From positions 124,001 to 188,000 of the forward strand of contig NZ_BEVZ01000002.1 of NCBI RefSeq assembly GCF_003112515.1: a stretch of DNA of 64,000 bases, read 5' to 3'. The first letter of the stretch is position 1; each line of letters starts with the position of its first letter. Shown here in pieces: positions 51,372 to 59,967 of the stretch. A program made the position numbers and the translations under genes. The stretch comes from Streptomyces fragilis (GTDB lineage: Bacteria > Actinomycetota > Actinomycetes > Streptomycetales > Streptomycetaceae). Below the pieces are notes generated by a model. The model saw only the letters and a program-made list of their open reading frames with translations. It made no database searches and was not told the origin of the DNA.

Positions 51372-52058
51372 GTGAGGATGCGAACAGTGATCAGTAGCAG
51401 GTCGGCACGCGGAGGGCTCCTCGCTGCGGCGGTGGCCGGGTCGTTGATTCTTGCGGCCACCGCCTGTCAGGGAGACGGTGACGAGGCCCCGGCCGACAAG
51501 GCCGTGGCGGGGACGGAACTCTGCGGTGGAGACGCCGTGTCCACCGGCGCGTCCAAGGCGCTGAAGGTGATCACGGGGTCGTCGCGGTTCGGGACGACGG
51601 CACCGGAGTCCACCGTCGCGCAGGCCGCGACGGACCTCGTCGAGGCGTGGCCGTACCCCACCGACCGGCGCGACGACATCTGCCGCGTCTACACGGCCGC
51701 CGGCGAGCCGGAGTTCGAGCTCAGGATCACCTGGGGGCTGGCGGGCGGTCCTCCGACTCGCACCCCGGCCCCGCAGTTCACCGCGCTGAAGATGGGCGAG
51801 GAGACGCTGGCGGCGGAGTACAAGGCAGTCATCCAGTTCGCGTGCCGGAGCGACAGGTTCCCCAACGCGACGAAGCCGGCGCACGTCGCCGTCGGCGTGG
51901 AGCGCTGGGGCGTGCGGAGGGAACCCGAGGGTGACGTCGAGGCCTTGAAGGATGCCTACGCGACGGTGGCCCACTCCTTCTCGCTGGCCATGGCCGGGGA
52001 ACTGCGCTGCGAGAAGAACGGCGGGCTCCCCGCGGAGCCCGTGCTGGATCCCGCGTAG
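51372..52058 (+). CDS. Putative lipoprotein of unknown function
   Basis: The 228-residue protein has a lipoprotein signal peptide: RSARGGLLAAAVAGSLILAATAC, with the modified Cys near residue 32. A compact secreted domain with three further cysteines follows (ELCGGDAV, DDICRVY, FACRSDRF, LRCEKNGG). No known fold is recognised. GTG 51372 or ATG 51378 may be the start. It follows the DUF6571 gene by 23 bases, so the three genes form one unit and the lipoprotein probably acts with the large protein outside the membrane. A 29-bp hairpin ends the unit. Confidence 0.82.
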   Translation: MRMRTVISSRSARGGLLAAAVAGSLILAATACQGDGDEAPADKAVAGTELCGGDAVSTGASKALKVITGSSRFGTTAPESTVAQAATDLVEAWPYPTDRRDDICRVYTAAGEPEFELRITWGLAGGPPTRTPAPQFTALKMGEETLAAEYKAVIQFACRSDRFPNATKPAHVAVGVERWGVRREPEGDVEALKDAYATVAHSFSLAMAGELRCEKNGGLPAEPVLDPA

Positions 52059-52074
52059 CCGCTGACGCCAAGGG

Positions 52075-52135
52075 CGACGGCCACGGGCGGACGTCCCCTC
52101 CTGCCGCAGGAGGGGACGTCCGCCCGTGGCCGTCG
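52075..52135. terminator. Perfect 29-bp terminator hairpin
   Basis: The arms 52075-52103 and 52107-52135 are perfectly complementary with a three-base loop. It lies between the convergent lipoprotein and ABC permease genes, 16 bases from one stop and six from the other. Confidence 0.95.
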
Positions 52136-52141
52136 GCGGGC

Positions 52142-53325
52142 CTAGTCCGTGAGCCGCAGCGCTCGGCGGAACGTCAGCTTCCCGGACGTCTGCATCAGCG
52201 CCCGGCGGTAGATCCGCTCGGCGAGCCGGATCACCACGACGGCCGCGGCCAGTGAGATCAGCAGGGCGACGCCCGCCTCCCACCACGCGGCGTCGTCCGA
52301 GACCAGCCGGGACGGCATGACCATCACCGAGCCCAGCGGCAGGAAGGACAGCACCGTCTTCACCGTCCCGCTCGCCAGCAGGCTTCCGAACATCATGACC
52401 ATCAGCAGGGTCGAGACCGGGGTGGTGGCCGACGCGATGTCCTCGTGCCGGGTCGACACCGCCCCGGCCGCGGCGAAGACGCAGGCCAGGACGGCCACGC
52501 CCACGGTGTAGAAGACCAGGTACCAGCCCAGCCCCCCGCCGATCTGCTGCAGCAGCTGGTCCCGCCCGGTGGCCAGCAGGGCGACCACCGCCACCCCCGC
52601 CAGCAGCGCGATCTGCGCCAGCGCCATCAGCGTGGCGCCGAGCGTCTTGCCGATCAGCAGGTCCCGCACCTTGATCGAGGAGGCGACGATCTCCACGATC
52701 CGGTTCTGCTTCTCCTCCACCACGCTGGTGGCCAGCCCGGCGCCCAGCAGCACCGAGGAGAAGTAGAAGAGGAAGGTGAACACGAAGGTCGTGAAGTACA
52801 GCGTCATCCCGGACGGCCTGCCCGGTTCCAGCAGCGTGTAGGACACGTCCGCGTCCGCCGCCAGTTCGCTCAGGCTGGTGCCGGCCCTCGCGGCGTTCTG
52901 CTCATGACCGCCTGGCGGACGGCGGCGCCTATCCATATCTCCGCGTCGGAGTCCCGCTCGGCGGCGCCCACCAGCTTCCAGCCGCCGCGGTCGCCGGCCG
53001 GCAGCAGGCCCGCGTCGGCCTCGTCGTCCAGGACCAGCGCCCGCACCTCGCCGGCCGTGCGGACCTCGCGCAGCTCGAAGCGGACGTCCTCCCCGGACGC
53101 CTCGGCGAGCGCGGTGGACGCCTTCAGCAGCTGCCGAGACTGGTCGCCGATCGCCGCGACGCTCACCTCGCGCCCCGAGGCCCCCATGAGGAGCTGGAAG
53201 CCGAGCACGCCCAGGATCACCAGCAGCGTGATCCCGGTGGAGACCAGGAACCCCCGGTCGCGGGCCTTCACCGACATCTCCCGGGTGGCGACGATCCACC
53301 ACGTACGGTCACGCAGGGCGGTCAT
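52142..53325 (-). pseudogene. ABC-2 type permease (NatB-like) with a frameshift
   Basis: The N-terminal part starts at ATG 53325 (MTALRDRTWWIVATREMSVKARDRGFLVSTG, one membrane segment and an extracytoplasmic domain) and runs to AAVRQAVM near 52905. Similarity then continues in another frame with EQNAARAGTSLSELAADADV and the remaining membrane segments (TLYFTTFVFTFLFYFSSVLLGAGLATSVVEEKQNRIVEI) to the stop at 52142. Adding one G at about 52902 (ATGAGCAG to ATGGAGCAG) restores a single 393-residue permease. It is either a recent pseudogene or a one-base sequence error. The ATPase gene overlaps it by four bases. Confidence 0.85.
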
Positions 53326-54197
53326 GCGGTCATCTCCCGGTAGACGTCGGCGACACTCGGCACCAGCTCGGCGAACTCCCGTACCGACCCGCGGCGCAGG
53401 GCCTCCGCCAGCACGGCGTCGGCCGTCGCCTGCCCGTCGGCGAGCTCCAGCACGGCACGGCCCTCGCCGTCCTCGATCACCTCGACGCCGGCGAAGCCGT
53501 GCAGCCAGCCGGTCTCGCCGCCGGTGACCAGACGGTGTCGGCGCGGGCCGCGGCGGCGCAGCTCCCGGGCGGTGCCGTGGGCGACGACCTTGCCGCCGGA
53601 GAGAATCACCAGCCGGTCGGACAGGGCCTCCACCAGCTCCAGCTGGTGCGAGGAGAAGAGCACCGGTACACCGCGCGCCGCGAACTCGCGCAGCACCTGC
53701 GTCATGCTGTCCACGGCGCCGGAGTCCAAGCCGGAGAACGGTTCGTCCAGTACGAGCAGCCGGGGATCGCCGAGCAGGGCGGCGGCGATCTGCACCCGCT
53801 GCTGGTTGCCCAGCGACAGCGACTCCAGCCGCGAGTCGACCCGGTCGGCCAGCCCGAACCGCTCCAGCAGCGACGTGGCGGACGCACGGGCCGCCGAGGT
53901 GCTCAGCCCGCGCAGCCGCCCGAGGTAGACCAGCTGCCCGAGCACCGGCTGCTTCGGGTACAGGCCGCGTTCCTCGGGCATGTAGCCGAACGTCCGCCGG
54001 TCGGCGGCGGTCGGTGCGCAGCCGTTCCACCGGACCTCGCCGCCGGTGGGGGCCAGCACACCCATGATCATGCGCATGGTGGTGGTCTTCCCGGCGCCGT
54101 TGCCTCCGACGAACCCGGTGACCTTGCCACGCTCCACGTGGAACGACGCCGCGTCCACGGCGACACGGTCGCCGAAGCGGCGTGTCAGGCGGTCCAA
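53322..54197 (-). CDS. ABC transporter ATP-binding protein (NatA-like)
   Basis: The 291-residue protein has Walker A GGNGAGKTTTM near residue 35, Q-loop FGYMPEERGLYPKQ, a signature-like SLGNQQRVQIAAALLG (LGNQQ in place of LSGGQ), Walker B LLVLDEPFSGLD and H-loop SSHQLELVE. A C-terminal DUF4162-like domain follows. The form matches sodium/bacitracin-type exporters (NatA/YhaQ) that pair with NatB-like permeases, as here. The start is uncertain: TTG 54197 is assumed, CTG 54203 is possible with AGGAAGA upstream. With its permease frameshifted it may have no partner. Confidence 0.9.
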   Translation of the reverse strand: MDRLTRRFGDRVAVDAASFHVERGKVTGFVGGNGAGKTTTMRMIMGVLAPTGGEVRWNGCAPTAADRRTFGYMPEERGLYPKQPVLGQLVYLGRLRGLSTSAARASATSLLERFGLADRVDSRLESLSLGNQQRVQIAAALLGDPRLLVLDEPFSGLDSGAVDSMTQVLREFAARGVPVLFSSHQLELVEALSDRLVILSGGKVVAHGTARELRRRGPRRHRLVTGGETGWLHGFAGVEVIEDGEGRAVLELADGQATADAVLAEALRRGSVREFAELVPSVADVYREMTA

Positions 54198-54349
54198 CTC
54201 CAGTACGGAAGTCTCTTCCTGAGGGGGGTGAGGTGGGAGTCCTGATCATGGTCCATCGGGTCGGCGTGGCACAACGGCCTCACGGGGGCCGCGGCGGGAA
54301 CGGCGGGTTCCCAGTACTTGCCGAAGCGGAGAGGCACGCCCTACCATCG

Positions 54350-54363
54350 ACCGAACGATCGGT
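54350..54363. promoter_or_regulatory. PaaR-type operator upstream of paaA
   Basis: ACCGAACGATCGGT fits ACCG-NN-CG-NN-CGGT exactly, the core of the TetR-family PaaR motif I recall from Corynebacterium. Perfect CGACCGA/TCGGTCG arms extend it (54348-54365). It lies 30 bases before the paaA ATG, a position for repression relieved by phenylacetyl-CoA. Confidence 0.65.
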
Positions 54364-54393
54364 CGGTAGGTCGCAGTGGCAGGAAGAGGTGAC

Positions 54394-55401
54394 ATGGCGA
54401 TGACCGCGGAACAGGCCGTCCCGTCGGCCGCCGGCGGTGCGGGCGAGGAGGAGCTCCAGGAGCGGTTCGACGCGACGATCGCCCGGGACCAGCGGATCGA
54501 GCCGCGGGACTGGATGCCCGAGGGCTACCGCCGGACGCTGATCCGCCAGGTGGCGCAGCACGCCCACTCGGAGATCATCGGCATGCAGCCGGAGGGCGAG
54601 TGGATCACGCGGGCCCCGTCCCTGCGGCGCAAGGCGATCCTGTTCGCCAAGGTGCAGGACGAGGCGGGTCACGGCCTGTACCTCTACTCGGCCGCGGAGA
54701 CGCTGGGCGTCGACCGCGCCGACCTCACCGAGCGGCTGATCGAGGGCCGGCAGAAGTACTCGTCGATCTTCAACTACCCGACCCTCTCGTTCGCCGACGT
54801 CGGCGTCATCGGCTGGTTCGTGGACGGCGCGGCGATCTGCAACCAGGTGCCGCTGTGCCGCAGCTCCTACGGGCCGTACGCGCGGGCGATGGTGCGGATC
54901 TGCAAGGAGGAGTCCTTCCACCAGCGGCAGGGCTACGAGATGCTGATGACGATGATGCGCGGCACCGAGGCGCAGCGCGAGATGGTGCAGGACGCGGTGA
55001 ACCGCTGGTGGTGGCCGTCCCTGATGATGTTCGGCCCGCCGGACGACAACTCGCCCAACTCCGCCCGGTCGATGGCCTGGAAGATCAAGCGGCACAGCAA
55101 CGACGAACTGCGCCAGCGGTTCGTGGACATGACCGTCCCGCAGGCCGAGAAGCTCGGCGTCACCCTGCCCGACCCCGAGCTGCGCTGGAACGCCGAGCGT
55201 GGCCGCCACGACTTCGGCACCCCCGACTGGGACGAGCTGATGCGGGTCATCAAGGGCGACGGTCCGTGCAACGCCGAGCGGATCGAGCGGCGGCGCGCGG
55301 CGCACGAGGACGGTGCCTGGGTGCGGGAGGCGGCTGTCGCGCACGCGGCGAAGCAGAGCGGGCGCGCCGGGAGCGGCGCGGAGAGGGGAGTGGCGGCATG
55401 A
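54394..55401 (+). CDS. paaA: Phenylacetyl-CoA 1,2-epoxidase catalytic subunit A
   Basis: The 335-residue ferritin-like protein carries the diiron ligands in [29 protein letters not shown] (ExxH) and [14 protein letters not shown] (ExxH), spaced as in E. coli PaaA. It epoxidises the ring of phenylacetyl-CoA with O2, the committing step of aerobic phenylacetate breakdown. GAAGAGG precedes the ATG. It heads a tight operon of paaA to paaE and its stop overlaps the paaB start (ATGA). No paaG, paaZ or paaK is within the window. Confidence 0.96.
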   Translation: MAMTAEQAVPSAAGGAGEEELQERFDATIARDQRIEPRDWMPEGYRRTLIRQVAQHAHSEIIGMQPEGEWITRAPSLRRKAILFAKVQDEAGHGLYLYSAAETLGVDRADLTERLIEGRQKYSSIFNYPTLSFADVGVIGWFVDGAAICNQVPLCRSSYGPYARAMVRICKEESFHQRQGYEMLMTMMRGTEAQREMVQDAVNRWWWPSLMMFGPPDDNSPNSARSMAWKIKRHSNDELRQRFVDMTVPQAEKLGVTLPDPELRWNAERGRHDFGTPDWDELMRVIKGDGPCNAERIERRRAAHEDGAWVREAAVAHAAKQSGRAGSGAERGVAA

Positions 55402-55691
55402 CCGGCGAGAAGCGGGACTGGCCGCTGTACGAGGTGTTCGTGCGGGGCAAGCGCGGGCTGAACCACGTCCACGTCGGATCGCTGCACGCGGCCGACGACC
55501 GCATGGCGCTCACCCACGCCCGGGACCTCTACACCCGGCGCAACGAGGGCGTGTCGATCTGGGTGGTGCGCAGCGAGCACATATCCGCCTCCACCCGTGA
55601 CGAGAAGGACCCGTTCTTCGCGCCCAGCGCGGACAAGGTCTACCGCCACCCCACCTTCTACGACATCCCCGACGACGTCCCGCACATCTAG
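55398..55691 (+). CDS. paaB: Phenylacetyl-CoA 1,2-epoxidase subunit B
   Basis: The 97-residue protein matches Paa[45 protein letters not shown], then [13 protein letters not shown] and a final [16 protein letters not shown]. PaaB is a small structural subunit linking the PaaA/PaaC dimers in the full complex. Its ATG overlaps the paaA stop by four bases, indicating coupled translation. Confidence 0.96.
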   Translation: MTGEKRDWPLYEVFVRGKRGLNHVHVGSLHAADDRMALTHARDLYTRRNEGVSIWVVRSEHISASTRDEKDPFFAPSADKVYRHPTFYDIPDDVPHI

Positions 55692-55700
55692 GAGCAGGGC

Positions 55701-56531
55701 ATGAGTGACGACCACGTCTACGCGGCCCTGGCCGAGGGGCACGAGGACGACACCCGGTGGGCCTACGGCACCGGCTTCGAGGACCCGCTGCACGGCGTGG
55801 ACACCGCCGTCCCGGCGGGCGTCGACGGGGCGGAGCTCGCCGCACTGTGCCTGGAGCTCGGCGACGACGCGCTGGTGAGCGCCCAGCGGCTGGCGGAGTG
55901 GACCACCCGTGCCCCCGAGCTGGAGGAGGAGGTGGCGCTCGCCAACATCGGCCTCGACCTGCTCGGGCAGGCGCGCCTGCTCTACGCGCGCGCCGGCCAG
56001 GTCGACGGCACCGGCCGCGGTGAGGACGCCTACGCCTACTTCCGTGACGCCGGCGACTTCCGCAACGTGACCCTGGCCGAACTCCCCAACGGGGACTTCG
56101 CGTTCAGCACGGCGCGACTGCTGGTGCTGTCCAGCTGGCGGCTGGCCCACCTCCAGGCCCTCACCGCCTCGCCCGACCCGGTGCTGCGGGCCGTCGCCGC
56201 CAAGGGCGTCAAGGAACTGACGTACCACCGTCAGTACGCCGCCGAGTGGGTCGTCCGGCTCGGTGACGGCACCGAGGAGTCGCACCGCCGGATGCGTGCC
56301 GGCCTGCGGCAGGTGGGCGCGTACCTGGGTGAGCTGTTCGAGGCCCACGACGCCCGCGAGGAGGTCCTCGCCGTCCTCGGGCAGGTCGCCGACACGGCGG
56401 GCCTCCCCGTGCCGGAGGCCGTCCCCGGCGACGGGGGAGCGGGCCGCCTGGGCCGTCACACCGAGCACCTCGCCCCGCTGCTGGAGGAACTGCAGTCGGT
56501 GGCGCGCGCCCACCCGGGGGCGACATGGTGA
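55701..56531 (+). CDS. paaC: Phenylacetyl-CoA 1,2-epoxidase structural subunit C
   Basis: The 276-residue ferritin-like protein is related to PaaA but lacks a complete diiron site, as usual: ALCLELGDDALVSAQRLAEWTTRAPELEEEVALANIGLDLLGQARLLY, then AVAAKGVKELTYHRQYAAEWVVRLGDGT. It pairs with PaaA and stabilises it. ATG 55701 follows AGGAGC nine bases after paaB. The paaD start lies seven bases inside its 3' end. Confidence 0.95.
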   Translation: MSDDHVYAALAEGHEDDTRWAYGTGFEDPLHGVDTAVPAGVDGAELAALCLELGDDALVSAQRLAEWTTRAPELEEEVALANIGLDLLGQARLLYARAGQVDGTGRGEDAYAYFRDAGDFRNVTLAELPNGDFAFSTARLLVLSSWRLAHLQALTASPDPVLRAVAAKGVKELTYHRQYAAEWVVRLGDGTEESHRRMRAGLRQVGAYLGELFEAHDAREEVLAVLGQVADTAGLPVPEAVPGDGGAGRLGRHTEHLAPLLEELQSVARAHPGATW

Positions 56532-57040
56532 CCGTCCTCGGGGACGCGCGCCGTGCCCGGCACGTGGCCGAGCAGGTGCCCGACCCGGAACTGCCCATGC
56601 TGACCCTGGCGGACCTCGGAGTGCTGCGCGCGGTCGAGGTCGGCGCCGACGGCACGGTCGTCGCGAGCCTCACCCCCACCTACTCCGGCTGCCCCGCGAT
56701 GGCCGAGATGCGGGCCCAGGTCGCCGCCCGGCTCAAGGAGGCCGGCTTCGGGCGGGTGGAGGTGCGCACGGTGCTCGATCCGCCGTGGACCACGGACTGG
56801 ATCACCCCCGAGGGGCGGCGCAAGCTCGCCGAGCACGGCATCGCCCCGCCCGGCCCGGCGCCGCGCCACACCTCCGGACCGGTCCCGCTCACGCTGACGC
56901 CGACGCGGCGCCTGGTCCCCTGCCCGCGCTGCGGCTCGGCGGACACCGAGGAGACCTCCCGGTTCGGCGCCACGTCCTGCAAGGCGCTGTGGCGCTGCCT
57001 CGCCTGCCGCGAGCCGTTCGAGTACGTCAAGGAGATCTGA
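56525..57040 (+). CDS. paaD: PaaD, iron-sulfur/diiron maturation factor of the epoxidase
   Basis: The 171-residue protein has a MIP18/DUF59-type domain (PDPELPMLTLADLGVLRAVEV; LTPTYSGCPAMAEM with conserved Cys) and a C-terminal zinc-ribbon CPRCGSADTEETSRFGATSCKALWRCLACREPFEYVKEI. PaaD is needed for maturation of the PaaABCE complex. It overlaps paaC by seven bases and its TGA overlaps the paaE ATG by one base. Confidence 0.95.
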   Translation: MVTVLGDARRARHVAEQVPDPELPMLTLADLGVLRAVEVGADGTVVASLTPTYSGCPAMAEMRAQVAARLKEAGFGRVEVRTVLDPPWTTDWITPEGRRKLAEHGIAPPGPAPRHTSGPVPLTLTPTRRLVPCPRCGSADTEETSRFGATSCKALWRCLACREPFEYVKEI

Positions 57041-58158
57041 TGGCCGACCAGTTGGCCCCCGCCGGCGAGGCCCCCGCCGCCGGACGGCGCGCGCGTCGCC
57101 GGCCGGCCTTCCACACCCTGCGGGTGTCCGCCGTCCAGCGGTTGTGCGAGGACGCGGCCGCGGTGAGCTTCGACGTCCCCGAGGAACTGGCGGAGGAGTT
57201 CGCCTTCGCGCCCGGCCAGTCCCTCACCCTGCGCCGCCGGGTCGACGGGCGCGACGAGCGGCGCTCGTACTCCATCTGCTCCGCGGCCGGCGCCCTGCCC
57301 CGGATAGGGGTGCGGGTGGTGCCCGGCGGGCTCTTCTCCTCCTGGCTGGTGCACGAGGTGCGGCCCGGCGACGAGGTCGAGGTGATGGCCCCGACCGGCG
57401 TCTTCACCCCCGACCTGTCCGTCCCCGGCCACCACGTGCTGGTCGCGGCCGGGTCCGGCGTCACCCCGATGCTGTCCATAGCGGAGTCGGTCCTCGCCGC
57501 CGACGTCCGCTCCCGCGTCACGCTCTTCTACGGCAACCGCCGCACCGACTCGGTGATGTTCGCCGACGAGCTGGCCGACCTCAAGGACCTCCACCCGGGC
57601 CGCTTCCAGCTCGCGCACGTGCTCTCCCGCGAGCCCCGCGAGGCCGAGCTGCTGTCCGGGCGGCTGGACGCGGAGCGCTTCGCGGCCCTCGTCGACGGCC
57701 TGGTCGACGTGCGGGAGGCGGACCACTGGTGGCTGTGCGGCCCGCACGGCATGGTCCTCGACGCCCAGAAGGTCCTCGCCGGGCTGGGCGTCCCCGACGA
57801 GCGGGTCCACCAGGAGCTGTTCTTCGCCGGTGACGAGCCGCTGGCGCCGGTGCGCCGGGAGGAGCGGGGGCCCGAGGGGCCGGTCAGCGAGGTCACCGTC
57901 GTCCTGGACGGCCGTTCCACCACCTCCGCGCTCTCCCGGGCGGAGACCCTCCTCGACGCGGCCTCCAAGGTCCGCCCCGACCTGCCGTTCGCCTGCAAGG
58001 GCGGCGTCTGCGGCACCTGCCGCGCCCTGGTCAGGGACGGCGAGGCGGACATGCGCCGCAACTACGCGCTCGAGGCGGCGGAGGTCGAGGGCGGCTACGT
58101 GCTGACCTGCCAGACCTTCCCCTGCTCCGACACCCTGACCGTCGACTTCGACAGCTGA
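57040..58158 (+). CDS. paaE: Phenylacetyl-CoA epoxidase reductase subunit
   Basis: The 372-residue protein has a ferredoxin-NADP reductase module (FAD motif RRSYSICS near 85, NAD motif VLVAAGSGVTPMLSI near 145) and a C-terminal plant-type [2Fe-2S] ferredoxin (CKGGVCGTCRALV, then TCQTFP near 355). It passes electrons from NADPH to the PaaA diiron centre. The N-terminal 25 residues are Ala/Arg-rich. It closes the operon; no neat terminator follows, but a long repeat array starts 77 bases later. Confidence 0.95.
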   Translation: MADQLAPAGEAPAAGRRARRRPAFHTLRVSAVQRLCEDAAAVSFDVPEELAEEFAFAPGQSLTLRRRVDGRDERRSYSICSAAGALPRIGVRVVPGGLFSSWLVHEVRPGDEVEVMAPTGVFTPDLSVPGHHVLVAAGSGVTPMLSIAESVLAADVRSRVTLFYGNRRTDSVMFADELADLKDLHPGRFQLAHVLSREPREAELLSGRLDAERFAALVDGLVDVREADHWWLCGPHGMVLDAQKVLAGLGVPDERVHQELFFAGDEPLAPVRREERGPEGPVSEVTVVLDGRSTTSALSRAETLLDAASKVRPDLPFACKGGVCGTCRALVRDGEADMRRNYALEAAEVEGGYVLTCQTFPCSDTLTVDFDS

Positions 58159-58235
58159 CGAGCGCCGCCGGAAACCCTGCGCCGGCCACGGCCGGGCAGG
58201 GTCCCCGCGCTGCCCGACCGCGCCCGCACCGTGCG

Positions 58236-58567
58236 GTGCCGGGCTCCCGCCGCACGGTCCCCGTGCCGTGCCGGGCTCCCGCCGCACGGTGCCCGTGCCG
58301 TGCCGGGCTCCCGCCGCAACGGGCACGTGCTTCACGCGGCTCGCACCGCACACGGGACTCGCACCGCACACGGGGCTCGTATCGTGCCGGGCTCCCACCC
58401 CACGCGGTGCGTACCGCACGCGGCTCCCACCGCACGCGGCTCCCACCCCACGCGGTGCGTACCGCACGCGGCTCCCACCGCACGGAGCTCGTGCTACACG
58501 GGGCTACGCGCACCGCACGCGGTGCGTACCGCACGCGGCTCCCACCGCACGGAGCTCGTGCTACACG
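58236..58567. repeat. Complex direct-repeat array downstream of paaE
   Basis: Three tandem 32-base units (58236-58267, 58268-58299, 58300-58330; core GTGCCGGGCTCCCGCCGCA) are followed by 19-base GCACCGCACACGGG units. Then come two 48-base units (58390-58437, 58438-58485). A 52-base segment at 58449-58500 is repeated perfectly at 58516-58567. Open frames through it encode only repetitive Arg/Pro/Ala peptides, so I regard it as non-coding. The flanks (58159-58235 and 58568-58941) hold no gene; the right one must contain the kinase promoter. Confidence 0.9.
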
Positions 58568-58941
58568 CGGCTCGCGCCGCACCGCGCCGGCCCGTCGCGG
58601 GTCCCCGGCGGGCACCCGCTGTCACGAGTGGTGACGCCCCGCGCGCGCCGTAACGCGAGGCCGGACGGGTGCCGACGCCGTGGCCGACGGGCGTGGATTC
58701 TTCACCTATTATTCAAGCGGCCGCGGGGCGGTCACGCGTTGCCGCACGCGGCGTCCGCGGAACGGTCGGACCGACCGGACGAGGAGCGTGGCCCGCGCCG
58801 GAACCTGGGTCCTGGCGGGGACCACATGACGCCGATCATGCGAATCTCGGGGAATCGAGTGTCCGCCGACACGTGCCTGAGTGGTGTGGGACGCCCAGCC
58901 CACCCATCCGCGAACGGAAGATCCCCAGGGAGAAGTGAGGT

Positions 58942-59604
58942 ATGCCAGTGATCTGCGTCGGAGGCATGATCGGCACCGGTAAGACGAGCGTCGCCGAGCT
59001 GCTGGCCAAGGGACTGGGGAGCCAGGTCTTCTACGAGAGCGTCGAGGACAACCCGATCCTCCCGCTCTTCTACACGGCGAGCCCCGAGGAGATACAGGCG
59101 AGGCGCTACCCCTTCCTGCTCCAGCTGTACTTCCTGCAGACCCGGTTCGCCTCGATCAAGGAGGCCTACCGGGAGGGCGACAACGTCCTGGACCGGTCCA
59201 TCTACGAGGACTGGTACTTCGCCAAGGTCAACCACGAGCTCGGCCGGATCAGCTCCCTCGAGATGCAGGTGTACGAGGGCCTGCTCGACGAGATGATGCG
59301 CGAGATCGACGGCCTGCCGTACCGCAAGGCGCCGGACCTGATGGTGTACCTCAAGGCGTCCTTCCCGACGGTGCTGTCCCGGATCGGGATGCGCGGCCGC
59401 GACTTCGAGCAGGACGAGAGCCTCGTCGAGTACTACCGCACGCTGTGGGCCGGCTACGACGACTGGGTGCACAAGCACTACTCGGCCAGTGAGGTCCTGG
59501 TCATCGACATGGACCGCACGGACGTGGTGAACAACCCCGAGGACGCGGACCGCGTGCTGCGGGAGGTCGAGACGGCCCTCGCGGCTGCCCGCTGCCTGGG
59601 CTGA
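58942..59604 (+). CDS. Deoxynucleoside kinase (dAK/dGK family)
   Basis: The 220-residue protein has a P-loop GGMIGTGKTSVAELLAK at residue 7, the VLDRSIYEDWYFAK (DRS) motif near 85 and the lid RIGMRGRDFEQDESLVEYY near 150. These define the deoxyadenosine/deoxyguanosine kinase family that phosphorylates deoxynucleosides for salvage. ATG 58942 with GGGAGAAG upstream is clear. It is intact, unlike the thymidine kinase fragment at 14381, so salvage of purine (and perhaps pyrimidine) deoxynucleosides may rest on this enzyme. Confidence 0.92.
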   Translation: MPVICVGGMIGTGKTSVAELLAKGLGSQVFYESVEDNPILPLFYTASPEEIQARRYPFLLQLYFLQTRFASIKEAYREGDNVLDRSIYEDWYFAKVNHELGRISSLEMQVYEGLLDEMMREIDGLPYRKAPDLMVYLKASFPTVLSRIGMRGRDFEQDESLVEYYRTLWAGYDDWVHKHYSASEVLVIDMDRTDVVNNPEDADRVLREVETALAAARCLG

Positions 59605-59616
59605 GGCCGCACAGGA

Positions 59617-59647
59617 AGACGCACCCGGTCGTGGACCGGGTGCGTCT
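59617..59647. terminator. Bidirectional terminator hairpin
   Basis: AGACGCACCCGGTC (59617-59630) pairs perfectly with 59634-59647 around a three-base loop, 12 bases after the kinase stop and before the convergent DUF4190 gene. Confidence 0.9.
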
Positions 59648-59679
59648 CGCCGTGCCTGGGCTTGGTGTGCCGGGGGGCG

Positions 59680-59967
59680 TCAGCCGCCCACGTACCAGCT
59701 GAAGCCGCCGCTGTTGGCGGCCACGAGCATCAGCACGAGCCACAGGACCACGTCGACGACACCCAGGACGATGCCCGCCTTGGCCAGCCCGCCACCGTTC
59801 TTCACTCCCGCCTGGCGCCGCGCCACGACGCCCAGGACGATGGCCAGCGGGCCCAGGATGATGTTCATGATGAACAGGCCGACGATGCCGCAGCACAGGC
59901 TCGCGATCGCCAGGCCGTTCGTGCGCGATCCGGAGGACGCGGCCGAGGGGTTGCCGTAACTCGTCAT
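59680..59967 (-). CDS. DUF4190 small membrane protein
   Basis: The 95-residue protein starts MTSYGNPSAASSGSRTNGLAIASLCCGIVGLF. It has two membrane segments (about 19-50 and 67-85) joined by an ARRQAGVKNGGGLAKAGIVLG loop typical of DUF4190. Function unknown; such proteins are frequent in Streptomyces envelopes. CGGGAGTGA precedes the ATG. A perfect TTGACA hexamer lies on the minus strand near 60040 and may be part of its promoter. Confidence 0.88.
   Translation of the reverse strand: MTSYGNPSAASSGSRTNGLAIASLCCGIVGLFIMNIILGPLAIVLGVVARRQAGVKNGGGLAKAGIVLGVVDVVLWLVLMLVAANSGGFSWYVGG

Noticed and set aside
58236..58567. CRISPR array
   Set aside because: Repeat units are directly abutting or nested with different lengths, with no regular unique spacers and no cas genes nearby.
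58031..58615. Arg-rich repetitive frames in the paaE-downstream array
   Set aside because: The peptides merely mirror the DNA repeats in every frame; there is no ribosome site or codon bias.
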